From Lachnospiraceae bacterium (lineage in GTDB: Bacteria > Bacillota > Clostridia > Lachnospirales > Lachnospiraceae), in contig JALEPL010000022.1 in the NCBI GenBank assembly GCA_022766245.1, positions 62,001 through 126,000 on the forward strand: a stretch of 64,000 bases of DNA, read 5' to 3'. Positions 42,130-50,929 of this stretch are shown piece after piece. Made by a program: the position numbers and the translations under genes. Position 1 is the first letter of the stretch. Each line of letters opens with the position of its first letter. The notes under the pieces are model-generated. The model was given only the letters and a program-made list of their open reading frames with translations. It searched no databases and was not told where the DNA came from.

Positions 42130-43644
42130 TTACTGCTGATTGATAAAAGTAATGGTTTCTGTTTCGATATAATCCTCGTAGGTGGTGGCATTATAAATGT
42201 TTACATCTACAGAAGCAGAGGAAATGTTGGAACCGGTAAAGGTGTCGTCATCGCAGTAAAGATTGATAAAATATCCACTGTGAGGATAAACCTGAGCATA
42301 GTCGTAATCAAACTGGGATTCACCGTTGACCAGCAAATCATCCATATCGACAGAGATGGTTTCATCGCTGTCGTTTTCTACATAGAACATAAAGTCGATG
42401 CAGTCATCCCCTTCGATGTCTGTTGCTTCTACGTAGTAAAGTGTAATTCCATTGTTACTTTTTAATGGTACTGCTTCGATTTCCAACTGGTCTATTGAGA
42501 AGTTCGTAAATCCATCCTCAAGATAAACATCGCACACATCGCCGGTAGCAATGTCTTCATAAGTATCGTCATCATAGATATTAAGCTGAAGCTGCAGACT
42601 TCCTACCTCTTTGTAGCCCACATAAGTGAAATCATAGCTGTAGGTTTCCAAAATAACGTTGGTTGTCGTGTGCGCATCAATGGAATCTGAACTATAATAG
42701 TACATGCTGATTCCGTTGATGGTAGCCAGCTCAGTCTCAATCTCGATGTCCTGAGCAGAATTGTTTTCCACGGTAAGACCAATGTAAGGATAAATATCAT
42801 TGCCTGCTGTGTAGTAAATAATATTATTAGCAGTGACTTTTATGTCGTTCTGGTCAAATATAACCTTGTCACCTAATGAGAAACTATCAGATTCGTCGAG
42901 TACGCTATTATAGTAGTCATCGGGGTCTGAGGAGTATTCAGATTCGTCCAGAATATCGTCCATATCGAAATCTTCATCATAGTAATCGGAAAGATATTCT
43001 TCTTCCGCTTCCAGTACCTGATCCATAGCGTCATTAAAGTCATCAGATTCCAGCAGGAAACCAAAACCTGAGAACAGGAAACAGATTACGGAAAGTACGA
43101 TACCGGCAATTGCCAATCCACGTACATTATACTTTTTGTTCACACCGATGATACAGAATACAATGCCCAGAAAGCCTGCAATCAGACCAAAAATCGGGAA
43201 ACAGCAGGCTAAGAGCATACCAACCAGAGAGATGACAAATCCGGCAATACCGAATCCGTTTGTCGTTTTTGGCTCCTGAGGTGTTCCGTAAGAGCTGCCG
43301 CTGTAGTTGTAGCCATTATAGTTAGAACCATTGTAGTTAGAGCCATTGTAATTTGAGCCGTTATAATTGGTATTGTTATAACTGTTGTTGTAATCATAGC
43401 CACTGTTATAGGAACCATTGTTGTAAGAATTGGTAGGGCTACTGTTATCATTATTGTACGAACTATTGTAGTTGCCTGCATCAGAGTTGTTGTAAGAACT
43501 CTGATCGTAGTTGCCGGAGTAGCTGTTGTCAGCCCCGGACGCTTCGGGCTGTGGGTCATTGCCAGAGGAGGAAGAAAGAGCTTCGGACTCTGGTGAATTG
43601 TAAGAATTTTCATCATATTCTGTACCATTTAAGTTGTAAGACAT
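42130..43644 (-). CDS. DUF4190-type membrane protein with Asn/Tyr/Gly-rich N-terminus
   Basis: 504 residues in three parts. Residues 1-125 are low-complexity, rich in Asn, Tyr, Ser and Gly, with an exact repeat of YNGSN. Residues about 130-205 hold two membrane segments (GIAGFVISLVGMLLACC, GLAIAGIVLSVICFLF) with the GLAIAG pattern of DUF4190. The remainder is an acidic extracellular domain like that of the next gene (YPYIGLTVENNS, VGSLQLQLNIYDD, LYYVEATDIEGDD). The ATG at 43644 has a GAAAGGGGATAAT site. Function unknown. Confidence 0.75.
   Translation of the reverse strand: MSYNLNGTEYDENSYNSPESEALSSSSGNDPQPEASGADNSYSGNYDQSSYNNSDAGNYNSSYNNDNSSPTNSYNNGSYNSGYDYNNSYNNTNYNGSNYNGSNYNGSNYNGYNYSGSSYGTPQEPKTTNGFGIAGFVISLVGMLLACCFPIFGLIAGFLGIVFCIIGVNKKYNVRGLAIAGIVLSVICFLFSGFGFLLESDDFNDAMDQVLEAEEEYLSDYYDEDFDMDDILDESEYSSDPDDYYNSVLDESDSFSLGDKVIFDQNDIKVTANNIIYYTAGNDIYPYIGLTVENNSAQDIEIETELATINGISMYYYSSDSIDAHTTTNVILETYSYDFTYVGYKEVGSLQLQLNIYDDDTYEDIATGDVCDVYLEDGFTNFSIDQLEIEAVPLKSNNGITLYYVEATDIEGDDCIDFMFYVENDSDETISVDMDDLLVNGESQFDYDYAQVYPHSGYFINLYCDDDTFTGSNISSASVDVNIYNATTYEDYIETETITFINQQ
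43320..43370 (-). repeat. Tandem 15-bp coding repeats
   Basis: Imperfect 15-bp units (AACTACAACGGCTCA-like on the minus strand) encode the YNGSN repeats of the envelope protein. Such repeats can change copy number by slippage without breaking the frame. Confidence 0.65.
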
Positions 43645-43681
43645 ATATTATCCCCTTTCATATTATAAAATAAAAATGTTT

Positions 43682-43725
43682 GTTACTGTTCAGCAGGCAT
43701 ACGCATTTCCTGCGGATGTCCTGAA
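43682..43725. repeat. Family 1 hairpin of the GGCAT type
   Basis: GTTACTGTTCAGCAGGCATA then CGCATTTCCTGCGGATG, related to 12661-12698 and 39386-39428. Confidence 0.6.
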
Positions 43726-43791
43726 AAATGTAACATATATAGATGCTAGCATATTCGACAAAACTTGGCAAATGTATTTTTAACAAAATTG

Positions 43792-43880
43792 GTAACTATT
43801 CAGAACCCCATTCGCAAAATCGCTGCATCGCAGCTTCCTTTTTGCTCATGTGGTTACTTCGCCAAAGAAATTTTCAAAAA
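43792..43880. repeat. Family 1 element, partial
   Basis: GGTAACTATTCAGAACCCC, then CGCAAAATCGCTGC and TTTTTGCTCATG through GCCAAAGAAATTTTCAAA. It is the reverse of the element beside leuB. It ends just before the trp promoter. Confidence 0.75.
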
Positions 43881-43894
43881 TACGAAAAAGGGTG

Positions 43895-43923
43895 TTGACA
43901 CACTGCTTTAGGAGTGATAATCT
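43895..43923 (+). promoter_or_regulatory. trp operon promoter
   Basis: A perfect TTGACA (43895-43900), 17 bases and TAATCT (43918-43923), just upstream of the T-box leader. Confidence 0.75.
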
Positions 43924-43934
43924 AGTTTCAGCTG

Positions 43935-44287
43935 AGAAATTTATATGAGAAAATCAGTGAGCAAAAGTAGTACACTGGATGATTCCTCACAGAGAGCCGG
44001 CGGTGGTGGAAGTCGGCAGGATAGTTTAGATGGAATGGATTTGTCAGATGCAAAGTGAACGAGTATCTAGTAGCAGCGCCGTTTTTCCCACGTTACAGGG
44101 AGCAAGATATCGAATCTTAGGATTCCGTATCGGAGGTTATGTATTGAATTAGTGGCGGATATTTCTAATGAGATAGAAATATTCGCTTTTTGTTTTGGGG
44201 AAAACTCTTTTTGTACATAGCGAAGCCGGGTGGCACCACGCAACAGCGTCCCTGCAGTCAGATGACAGCAGGGACGTTTTTTTGTCA
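43935..44287 (+). promoter_or_regulatory. T-box leader controlling the trp operon
   Basis: The leader shows the stem I marks AAAAGTAGTACA, CAGAGAGCC and the distal-loop GGTGGTGGAAG. A specifier-loop sequence GAATGGAT holds a UGG Trp codon at 44036-44038. The T-box itself is GCCGGGTGGCACCACG at 44225-44240. A terminator hairpin follows. Uncharged tRNA-Trp should pair with UGG and with the T-box to allow read-through. Confidence 0.93.
44247..44287 (+). terminator. T-box terminator
   Basis: CGTCCCTGC and GCAGGGACG form a 9-bp stem followed by seven T residues. It competes with the antiterminator formed by the T-box. Confidence 0.92.
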
Positions 44288-44307
44288 CAAGTGCGAAGGA
44301 GGTAAAT

Positions 44308-45714
44308 ATGATTAGAAATCGAAAAGTGTATAAGAAAACAGTAAGTATTGTAAATGAAAAGGCAACAGATATGTATGAAGCTCTGGTGGGCAGTCAGAAA
44401 GGCTTTTTGCTGGAAAGCTACGACAAGAACTATGACCGTTATACGTTCTTTGGAGCTAATCCGGAGGAAATCATCACATCAAAAGGAAATGCACTGGTAA
44501 TTACCAAAAATGACGGTACACAGGAGGTTCGGGAGGGGAATCCCTTAGAACTGTTAAAGCAATATTACAGTGAGTTTCATATTGTAAAAGAAGATAATGA
44601 ACTGTCTTTTTCCGGTGGTCTGGTTGGTAATATCGGATATGATTTTGTCCGTTACAGCGAGGTGCTCCCGGATGAAAATCCGGATGAGATTGGAATTGAG
44701 ACCATTCAGATGATGCTGATGACTTCCTTCCTTATGGTAGATCATGTGGCAGAGACATTGACGGCTATTGTTCTGGAGGAGGAAAACGAGGAAGGCGCAG
44801 TGCGTGCAACAAAAAAGATGGAAGAAATGATTACCATTGCCATGCAGGCAAAGCCTTCGGAAAAGAAATTCAGACATGACGGCAAGATCGTGAAAAAATC
44901 CGATACGCTGGAAGAATACGGCGAGAAGGTAGAAAAAATCAAGCATTATATTCGGGAGGGGCATGTGTTCCAGACAGTGTTATCCCAGCGCTGGACCATT
45001 GAGACACAGCAGAGCGGATTTGAACTTTATAAGGAACTGCGTGAGTTAAATCCTTCTCCGTATCTGTATTACTTCAATTACGGTGATTTTGAGGTGATTG
45101 GAAGTTCGCCGGAGATGATTGTGAAAAAACAGGGTGAGCGGGTATTCACCTGCCCCATTGCAGGAACCAGAAAACGCGGTAAAAATGAGGAGGAGGACCG
45201 GATGCTGAGGGAGGAACTTCTGTCCGATGAAAAAGAACGCGCAGAACATGTGATGCTGGTGGATCTGGCCAGAAATGATATGGGACGGATTAGTGAGTTT
45301 GGAACCGTGAAGGTAACACAGTTCATGTCGGTGCAAAATTACTCCCACGTGATGCACATCGTATCCATGGTGGAGGGCAGAAAAAAAGGAGAATCCCATC
45401 CGTTAGATTTATTGGCATCCTTCCTTCCGGCGGGAACCTTAAGTGGAGCACCTAAGATTCGTGCCATGGAGATCATTGATGAGTTGGAAAGTGTGCGCAG
45501 AGGACTTTACGGAGGTGCCACCGGATATCTGGACTTTGGAGGAGATATGGATTTCTGTATTACCATCCGAACCATGATCAAAAAAGGAAATCAGGTATAT
45601 TTGCAGGCAGGTGCAGGTATCGTGGCAGATTCCAAACCGGAGGCAGAGTACAATGAGTGCTGCAATAAAGTGATGGCATTGGCAAAGACACTGATTAAGG
45701 AGGAAAACTTATGA
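44308..45714 (+). CDS. trpE: Anthranilate synthase component I
   Basis: Makes anthranilate from chorismate using ammonia passed on by TrpG. The 468 residues carry the chorismate-binding core: [52 protein letters not shown] and [13 protein letters not shown]. The ribosome binding site GAAGGAGGTAAAT lies directly after the T-box terminator. It overlaps trpG by 4 bases (ATGA). Feedback inhibition by Trp is usual in the family, but the N-terminal Trp-binding residues were not checked. Confidence 0.96.
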   Translation: MIRNRKVYKKTVSIVNEKATDMYEALVGSQKGFLLESYDKNYDRYTFFGANPEEIITSKGNALVITKNDGTQEVREGNPLELLKQYYSEFHIVKEDNELSFSGGLVGNIGYDFVRYSEVLPDENPDEIGIETIQMMLMTSFLMVDHVAETLTAIVLEEENEEGAVRATKKMEEMITIAMQAKPSEKKFRHDGKIVKKSDTLEEYGEKVEKIKHYIREGHVFQTVLSQRWTIETQQSGFELYKELRELNPSPYLYYFNYGDFEVIGSSPEMIVKKQGERVFTCPIAGTRKRGKNEEEDRMLREELLSDEKERAEHVMLVDLARNDMGRISEFGTVKVTQFMSVQNYSHVMHIVSMVEGRKKGESHPLDLLASFLPAGTLSGAPKIRAMEIIDELESVRRGLYGGATGYLDFGGDMDFCITIRTMIKKGNQVYLQAGAGIVADSKPEAEYNECCNKVMALAKTLIKEENL

Positions 45715-46280
45715 TTTTACTGATTGATAACTATGATTCTTTTACTTACAACTTATATCAGTACATCGGAATCTTTTGCAAGGATATTGTGGTGGCCAGA
45801 AATGACAAAATCACTATAGAGGAGATTCGTCAAATGGCTCCGGACCGTATCATTTTATCACCGGGGCCGAAAGCACCGAAGGACGCCGGTATTTGCATGG
45901 ATGTGGTGAAAACCTTTGCTGGTCAGATTCCTATACTGGGAATCTGTCTGGGTCATCAGTGTATCGGAGAAGCCTTTGGCGGAGTGGTATCCTATGCAAA
46001 AAGACTTTGTCACGGAAAACAATCATGGATCACACATACGGAGCATGGAATTTTTTCCGGTATCGACAGTCCCATTCAGGTGGCGCGGTATCATTCCCTT
46101 GCGATTCAGGAAGACACCCTGCCGGAATGTCTGGAGATAACTGCCCGGACAGAAGATGGAGAAATCATGGCAGTGCGGCATAAGGAATATCCGGTGGTGG
46201 GACTTCAGTTTCATCCGGAATCCATCTATACCCAGCATGGCAAGCGTATGGTGGAGAACTTTATTAATGGCATCATGTAG
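45711..46280 (+). CDS. trpG: Anthranilate synthase component II (glutamine amidotransferase)
   Basis: A class I glutamine amidotransferase of 189 residues that supplies ammonia to TrpE. The nucleophile Cys79 is in GICLGHQCIGEAFGG, and the His-Glu pair in GLQFHPESIYT. It opens [20 protein letters not shown], typical of TrpG/PabA. It may serve 4-amino-4-deoxychorismate synthesis as well, as in some Firmicutes. It is coupled to trpE. Confidence 0.95.
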   Translation: MILLIDNYDSFTYNLYQYIGIFCKDIVVARNDKITIEEIRQMAPDRIILSPGPKAPKDAGICMDVVKTFAGQIPILGICLGHQCIGEAFGGVVSYAKRLCHGKQSWITHTEHGIFSGIDSPIQVARYHSLAIQEDTLPECLEITARTEDGEIMAVRHKEYPVVGLQFHPESIYTQHGKRMVENFINGIM

Positions 46281-46289
46281 GAGGCAGTG

Positions 46290-47096
46290 ATGATTTTAGA
46301 TGAGATTGTAGCAGATAAAAAAATACAGCTTACCCGTGACAAAGCCAGAAAGGATCTTGCAACTGTTCGCAGAGAAGCAGAAGAGCAGTTAAAGCTGGGA
46401 AGGATAGCAGAGCAATCCTTTTATCATAACCTGAAGAAAGACGGCCTCTCGATTATTGGGGAGTTTAAGAATGCATCCCCCAGTCTTGGAGATATCAAGA
46501 GCCAGATTTCCCTTGAGGATCGAATTGAGGATTACAATGCATCGGTGGAGTGTATCTCCTGTTTGACGGAGGAAACCCACTTTAAAGGAAATGTAGCCTA
46601 TTTCGAAAAGATCCGCAAAATAACGAAATTGCCCATGATCCGAAAGGATTTTATGATTGATGAATATCAGTTTTATGAAGCGAAGGCCATTCAGGCAGAC
46701 GCAGTGCTTTTGATTGCAGCTATTCTGGATGACGTTCAGATGCATGATTTTTACCAGCTGGCCAAGGAATTGAAAATGGATGCGCTGGTGGAGGTCCATG
46801 ATGAGCGGGAGATGGAGCGGGCATTAAAGCTCGATGCAGACATCATCGGGGTCAACAACCGGAATCTGAAGGATTTTACCATTTCCTTAGAGCGTACCAG
46901 ACAGCTGTGCGGCATGGTTCCACCGGACAAAGTGCTTGTGGCAGAGAGCGGCATTGTGACAGATGCGGATGTGGAGTATCTGGGAAATTGCAGAGTGGAT
47001 GGATTCCTCATCGGAAGAGCCTTTATGGAGCATGAGAACCCCAAAGCCCTGTCAGTACACTGGAAGGAAGTATTTGAGAAGGGGCGTAACCGATGA
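46290..47096 (+). CDS. trpC: Indole-3-glycerol phosphate synthase
   Basis: Closes the indole ring from carboxyphenylamino-deoxyribulose phosphate. The 268-residue barrel shows GEFKNASPSLGDI (usually EIKKASPS), VLLIAAILDD, ALVEVHDEREMERAL, IIGVNNRNLKDF and LVAESGI. ATG 46290 is preferred over the in-frame GTG 46287 because TAGGAGG is placed well for it. It is a separate protein, not fused to TrpF. Confidence 0.95.
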   Translation: MILDEIVADKKIQLTRDKARKDLATVRREAEEQLKLGRIAEQSFYHNLKKDGLSIIGEFKNASPSLGDIKSQISLEDRIEDYNASVECISCLTEETHFKGNVAYFEKIRKITKLPMIRKDFMIDEYQFYEAKAIQADAVLLIAAILDDVQMHDFYQLAKELKMDALVEVHDEREMERALKLDADIIGVNNRNLKDFTISLERTRQLCGMVPPDKVLVAESGIVTDADVEYLGNCRVDGFLIGRAFMEHENPKALSVHWKEVFEKGRNR

Positions 47097-47701
47097 CAAA
47101 AATAAAGATATGCGGCATTACGAGAGAAACAGAGGTTGAGGTGTTAAATGAGTGCCGGGTAGATTATGCCGGATTTGTAATTTTTCCGGACAGCAAACGT
47201 TATGTCACTGTGGAGCGGGCAAAGAAACTGAAATACCACTTGGATATAGGAATTCAGAGTGTGGCAGTCACCGTGAACCCGGATTTGAATCTGATCCGTG
47301 AGATTGAGTCGGCGGGATTTGATATTTTACAGATTCACAGGGATCTGGATATGGAAAAATTGGATTACGTATCCATACCGGTCTGGCTGGCACTGCAGGT
47401 GAAAAAGGAAAATTTTTCCTTGCCGGCGTTTTGTGATAAGATAGAAAAAATTTTGCTGGATGCACCTCAGTACGGCAGTGGGAAAACCTTTGACTGGGAG
47501 CAGTTCCCTTTTTCCAGACAGGAGCTCTGGCAGGGGAGAGAACTGATTTTGGCCGGAGGACTTACAGCTGAAAACGTAACCCGGGGAATGGATTTGTTTC
47601 ATCCTTATGCAGTGGATGTCAGTTCCTCTGTGGAGGGAGAAAACGGAAAGGACCCGGATAAAATAAAAGCATTTGTGAGAAAGGTGAGAGAACATGAATA
47701 A
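47093..47701 (+). CDS. trpF: Phosphoribosylanthranilate isomerase
   Basis: Amadori rearrangement of phosphoribosylanthranilate. 202 residues with the N-terminal KICGITRE (catalytic Cys) and the [12 protein letters not shown] segment; the C-terminal catalytic Asp falls in [19 protein letters not shown]. It overlaps trpC by 4 bases and trpB by 8 bases, which argues for tight coupling. Confidence 0.93.
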   Translation: MTKIKICGITRETEVEVLNECRVDYAGFVIFPDSKRYVTVERAKKLKYHLDIGIQSVAVTVNPDLNLIREIESAGFDILQIHRDLDMEKLDYVSIPVWLALQVKKENFSLPAFCDKIEKILLDAPQYGSGKTFDWEQFPFSRQELWQGRELILAGGLTAENVTRGMDLFHPYAVDVSSSVEGENGKDPDKIKAFVRKVREHE

Positions 47702-48881
47702 GAAAGCGTATTATGGCCAGTTTGGCGGGCAGTATGTATCGGAGTCATTGATGAACACGTTACAGGAGGTGGATGAAGCCTTCGAAAAGTATACGAAGGA
47801 TCCGGAGTTTTTACAGGAAGTAGATTATTACCTGAAGCAATATGTGGGAAGAGAGACACCTCTTTACTATGCGGCTCGTCTCAGTGAGGCATATGGCACG
47901 AAGATTTATTTGAAGAGAGAGGACTTAAATCATACCGGTGCCCACAAGATCAATAATGTCATCGGACAGATCTTACTGGCAAAACGTATGGGAAAGACGA
48001 AGGTAATCGCAGAGACCGGCGCCGGACAGCATGGTGTGGCAACCGCCACCGGTGCAGCATTGTTTAACATGGAGTGTACCGTGTATATGGGTGCGGAGGA
48101 TATCAAGCGTCAGGCATTGAATGTGATGCGTATGGAGATGCTGGGAGCAAAGGTGGAGAGCGTTACCTCCGGTAGCAATACCTTAAAGGATGCCACCAAC
48201 GAGGCGATTCGTACCTGGGCAAAAACTGCGGAGGATACTTTTTATATTATCGGTTCTGCAGTAGGACCCTATCCATATCCGAAAATGGTAAAATATTTCC
48301 AAAGTGTCATCAGCAAAGAAGCGAAGCAACAGTTCCTGGAGGTGGAAGGAAAGCTTCCGGATGTGGTGATGGCATGTGTGGGCGGCGGCTCCAACTCCAT
48401 CGGAATGTTTGCAGATTTTATCGATGAGGAAAGCGTAAAGCTTATCGGTGTGGAGGCAGCCGGAAAGGGAATCGAGACCGGCGAGCACGCTTCCGCCATG
48501 GCATTGGGACAGCCGGGAGTACTTCATGGTATGCGTTCTTATTTACTGCAGGATGATGCAGGAAATGTACAGCTGGCGCATTCTATTTCTGCTGGCTTAG
48601 ATTATCCCGGAGTAGGACCGGAGCATGCGTATTTAAAGGACAGTGGCAGAGCAGAGTATGTAGCCATCAAGGATGATGAGGCCATGGATGCGCTGATGGA
48701 ACTGTGTAAGCTGGAGGGAATCATTCCGGCCATTGAAAGTGCTCATGCACTGGCTTATGCGAAAAAACAGGCAAAGAACATGACCATGGATCAGAGTATG
48801 ATTGTATGTCTGTCCGGTCGTGGAGATAAGGATGTAAATACCATTTCCGATTATCTGGCCGGAAAAGGTTATCTGAACTAG
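47694..48881 (+). CDS. trpB: Tryptophan synthase beta chain
   Basis: A PLP enzyme joining indole and serine. 395 residues with [18 protein letters not shown], the PLP lysine in [15 protein letters not shown] (near residue 87), the Glu in [13 protein letters not shown] and the phosphate cup [12 protein letters not shown]. It is the TrpB1 type that works with TrpA, encoded next to it. Confidence 0.97.
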   Translation: MNKKAYYGQFGGQYVSESLMNTLQEVDEAFEKYTKDPEFLQEVDYYLKQYVGRETPLYYAARLSEAYGTKIYLKREDLNHTGAHKINNVIGQILLAKRMGKTKVIAETGAGQHGVATATGAALFNMECTVYMGAEDIKRQALNVMRMEMLGAKVESVTSGSNTLKDATNEAIRTWAKTAEDTFYIIGSAVGPYPYPKMVKYFQSVISKEAKQQFLEVEGKLPDVVMACVGGGSNSIGMFADFIDEESVKLIGVEAAGKGIETGEHASAMALGQPGVLHGMRSYLLQDDAGNVQLAHSISAGLDYPGVGPEHAYLKDSGRAEYVAIKDDEAMDALMELCKLEGIIPAIESAHALAYAKKQAKNMTMDQSMIVCLSGRGDKDVNTISDYLAGKGYLN

Positions 48882-48891
48882 GAGGTGCACC

Positions 48892-49683
48892 ATGAACAGA
48901 ATCGAAGAGAAATTAAAAAACTTACAGAAAGAAAATAAAAAAGCTTTTATCACTTACATGACCGCAGGACTTCCGGATTACGAGAATTGTAAATCCATTA
49001 TTCGTACCCAGGAAGCAGCGGGAACCGATATCATCGAGCTGGGCGTACCCTTTTCCGATCCGGTGGCAGATGGCCCGGTGATACAGAGTGCATCCTACAA
49101 GGCTATTTGCCAGGGGGTGAATGTTCAGGGTGTTTTTGAAATGATGAATGAAATCCGTGCAGAAGGCGTGAATATTCCAATCGTATACATGATGTATTAC
49201 AACACCGTTCTTCATTATGGTGTGGAGCGCTTCGTGGACGACTGTATCCGTTGCGGAGTGGACGGATTGATTATACCGGATCTGCCCATGGAGGAGCAGG
49301 ACGAGATCAAACAGTATCTGACAAAGGAGTCAGCTCCCATACTGATTCAGCTGGTATCACCGGTTTCGAAGGAGCGTATTCCTGAGATTGTGAAGGATGC
49401 CAGGGGATTTATCTACTGTGTATCCTCCATGGGTGTCACCGGTCAGGCGGGCAGTTTCCATAAAACCATTATCGAATACCTGGAGAGTGTAAAAGCAGCC
49501 GCAGATATTCCGGTGATGATGGGATTTGGAATTCGCACCGCAGCAGATATTGAACCCATGAAGCATACCATTGACGGAGCAATCGTGGGATCACACTTTA
49601 TCCGGTTGATGGAAGAAAGCAACTACGATTTGAAGGCAGTGGAGGATTACTGCAGCACATTTAAAAAGGAAATAAATTTATAA
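48892..49683 (+). CDS. trpA: Tryptophan synthase alpha chain
   Basis: Splits indole-glycerol phosphate to indole. 263 residues with the catalytic pair in ELGVPFSDPVADGPVIQ (Glu and Asp), GLIIPDLPMEEQ and the phosphate-binding VGSHFIR. The ribosome binding site is CTAGGAGGTGC. It is followed not by the operon end but by a small repeat element and trpD. Confidence 0.96.
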   Translation: MNRIEEKLKNLQKENKKAFITYMTAGLPDYENCKSIIRTQEAAGTDIIELGVPFSDPVADGPVIQSASYKAICQGVNVQGVFEMMNEIRAEGVNIPIVYMMYYNTVLHYGVERFVDDCIRCGVDGLIIPDLPMEEQDEIKQYLTKESAPILIQLVSPVSKERIPEIVKDARGFIYCVSSMGVTGQAGSFHKTIIEYLESVKAAADIPVMMGFGIRTAADIEPMKHTIDGAIVGSHFIRLMEESNYDLKAVEDYCSTFKKEINL

Positions 49684-49698
49684 GATTATATGGAACAT

Positions 49699-49763
49699 AG
49701 TGTCAAGTCAAATATGAAAACGGCATCAGGACTCCGTCACCTGCGGTGACACCTCATGCCAAA
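49699..49763. repeat. Family 2 inverted-repeat element inside the trp operon
   Basis: AGTGTCAAGTCAAATATGAA, then GGCATCAGG pairing with CCTCATGCC, enclosing GTCACCTGCGGTGAC. It is a short form of the element at 9591-9770 and ends directly at the trpD ribosome binding site. Confidence 0.8.
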
Positions 49764-49776
49764 GGAGGAAATACAT

Positions 49777-50784
49777 ATGAAGCAGGCAATTGAACAGGTA
49801 GTAGCAGGAAAAGATTTATCGAGAGAAGAAGCAGAGCGTGCCATGGGCATTCTATTAAGTGGAGAAGCTACCCAGGCGCAGATTGGTTCCTTTTTAACAG
49901 CACTTCGCATGAAGGGAGAGACTGTGGAGGAGCTCACCGGTTTTGCCGCAGTGCTTAGGGATAAGGCAGATACCATTTCTCCCAACGTGGAGAAGTACAT
50001 TGACTTCGTGGGAACCGGCGGAGATTGCACGTATTCCTTTAACATTTCCACCACATCATCCTTTGTGGTGGCAGCTGCAGGGCTTCCCGTGGCAAAACAC
50101 GGAAATCGCTCTATTTCATCCAAGAGCGGTGCCGGTGATGTGTTAGAGGTACTGGGGGTAAACATTCAGGCAGATCCGGATAAGGTACAGCAGTGTGTGG
50201 AGCAGGTGGGAATCGGATTCATGTTTGCCCAGCTTTTCAACAAATCCATGAAGTACGTGGGGCAGGCCAGAAAGGAGCTGGGAATCCGTACAGTGTTCAA
50301 TATTTTAGGACCTTTGGCTAATCCGTCCCGGGCAAAGTATATGCTGGTAGGTGTTTATGATCCTATGCTGACAGAGAATATTGCAAAGGTTATGGCATCT
50401 TTGGGTGTGGAGCGGGCACTTGTGGTCAGCGGACTGGACAACATGGATGAGATTACACTGACCAACGCCACCGTGGTATCTGAGATCAAGGATGGTCAGG
50501 TAAGCACCTATGAAATCACACCGGAGCAGTTCGGATTGTCCCGGGCATCCTTAGAGGATTTTCGTGGGGGAGATGGCGCAAAGAATGCCGAGATCACTAC
50601 GCAGATTCTTAAGGGCGAGGAGAAAGGTCCTAAGCGCGATATTGTGCTTTTAAATGCCGGGGCAGCTCTCTACATCGGAGGTATGGTTTCCGATATTAAG
50701 GAAGGAGTCAAGCTTGCGGCGGAGACCATTGACAGTGGAAAGGCTTATGCTAAGGTGGAAGAGCTGGTGAAGGCATCCAACTAG
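49777..50784 (+). CDS. trpD: Anthranilate phosphoribosyltransferase
   Basis: Transfers phosphoribose from PRPP to anthranilate. 335 residues with FVGTGGDCTYSFNIST (the PRPP-binding GTGGD), KHGNRSISSKSGAGDVLE, and RTVFNILGPLANPSRAKYMLVGVYD. ATG 49777 is chosen for its AAAGGAGG site; the longer frame begins inside the repeat. It stands last in the operon, separated by a 93-bp gap with a repeat, whereas trpD usually follows trpG. Confidence 0.96.
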   Translation: MKQAIEQVVAGKDLSREEAERAMGILLSGEATQAQIGSFLTALRMKGETVEELTGFAAVLRDKADTISPNVEKYIDFVGTGGDCTYSFNISTTSSFVVAAAGLPVAKHGNRSISSKSGAGDVLEVLGVNIQADPDKVQQCVEQVGIGFMFAQLFNKSMKYVGQARKELGIRTVFNILGPLANPSRAKYMLVGVYDPMLTENIAKVMASLGVERALVVSGLDNMDEITLTNATVVSEIKDGQVSTYEITPEQFGLSRASLEDFRGGDGAKNAEITTQILKGEEKGPKRDIVLLNAGAALYIGGMVSDIKEGVKLAAETIDSGKAYAKVEELVKASN

Positions 50785-50789
50785 TAAAA

Positions 50790-50841
50790 TGTCCCTTGCT
50801 ACATCATTCACATGGAATGGTAGCAGGGGATATTTTTTTTG
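50790..50841 (+). terminator. Terminator of the trp operon
   Basis: TCCCTTGCTAC and GTAGCAGGGGA pair over 11 bp, with a partly paired CATTCACATGGAATG loop, followed by eight or more T residues. Confidence 0.93.
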
Positions 50842-50845
50842 TGTG

Positions 50846-50875
50846 GTATAAACGAACACAGAAAAGGACATGATA
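50846..50875 (+). promoter_or_regulatory. Possible sigma-F/sigma-G type promoter of sigG
   Basis: GTATA (50846-50850), 15 bases, then GGACATGATA (50866-50875), fitting the forespore consensus (-35 GTATA, -10 GGnnAnnnTA). In Bacillus sigG is read by sigma-F and then by itself. Motif match only. Confidence 0.5.
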
Positions 50876-50929
50876 GAGATAAATCTTACAGCGCACCAGT
50901 GCGTCTGAATAATCTCGGAGGGTACTTTC

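Noticed and set aside
43209-43628. A 139-codon frame rich in Thr, Ile and Met
   Set aside because: It is the low-complexity YNGSN region of the DUF4190 gene read in another frame.
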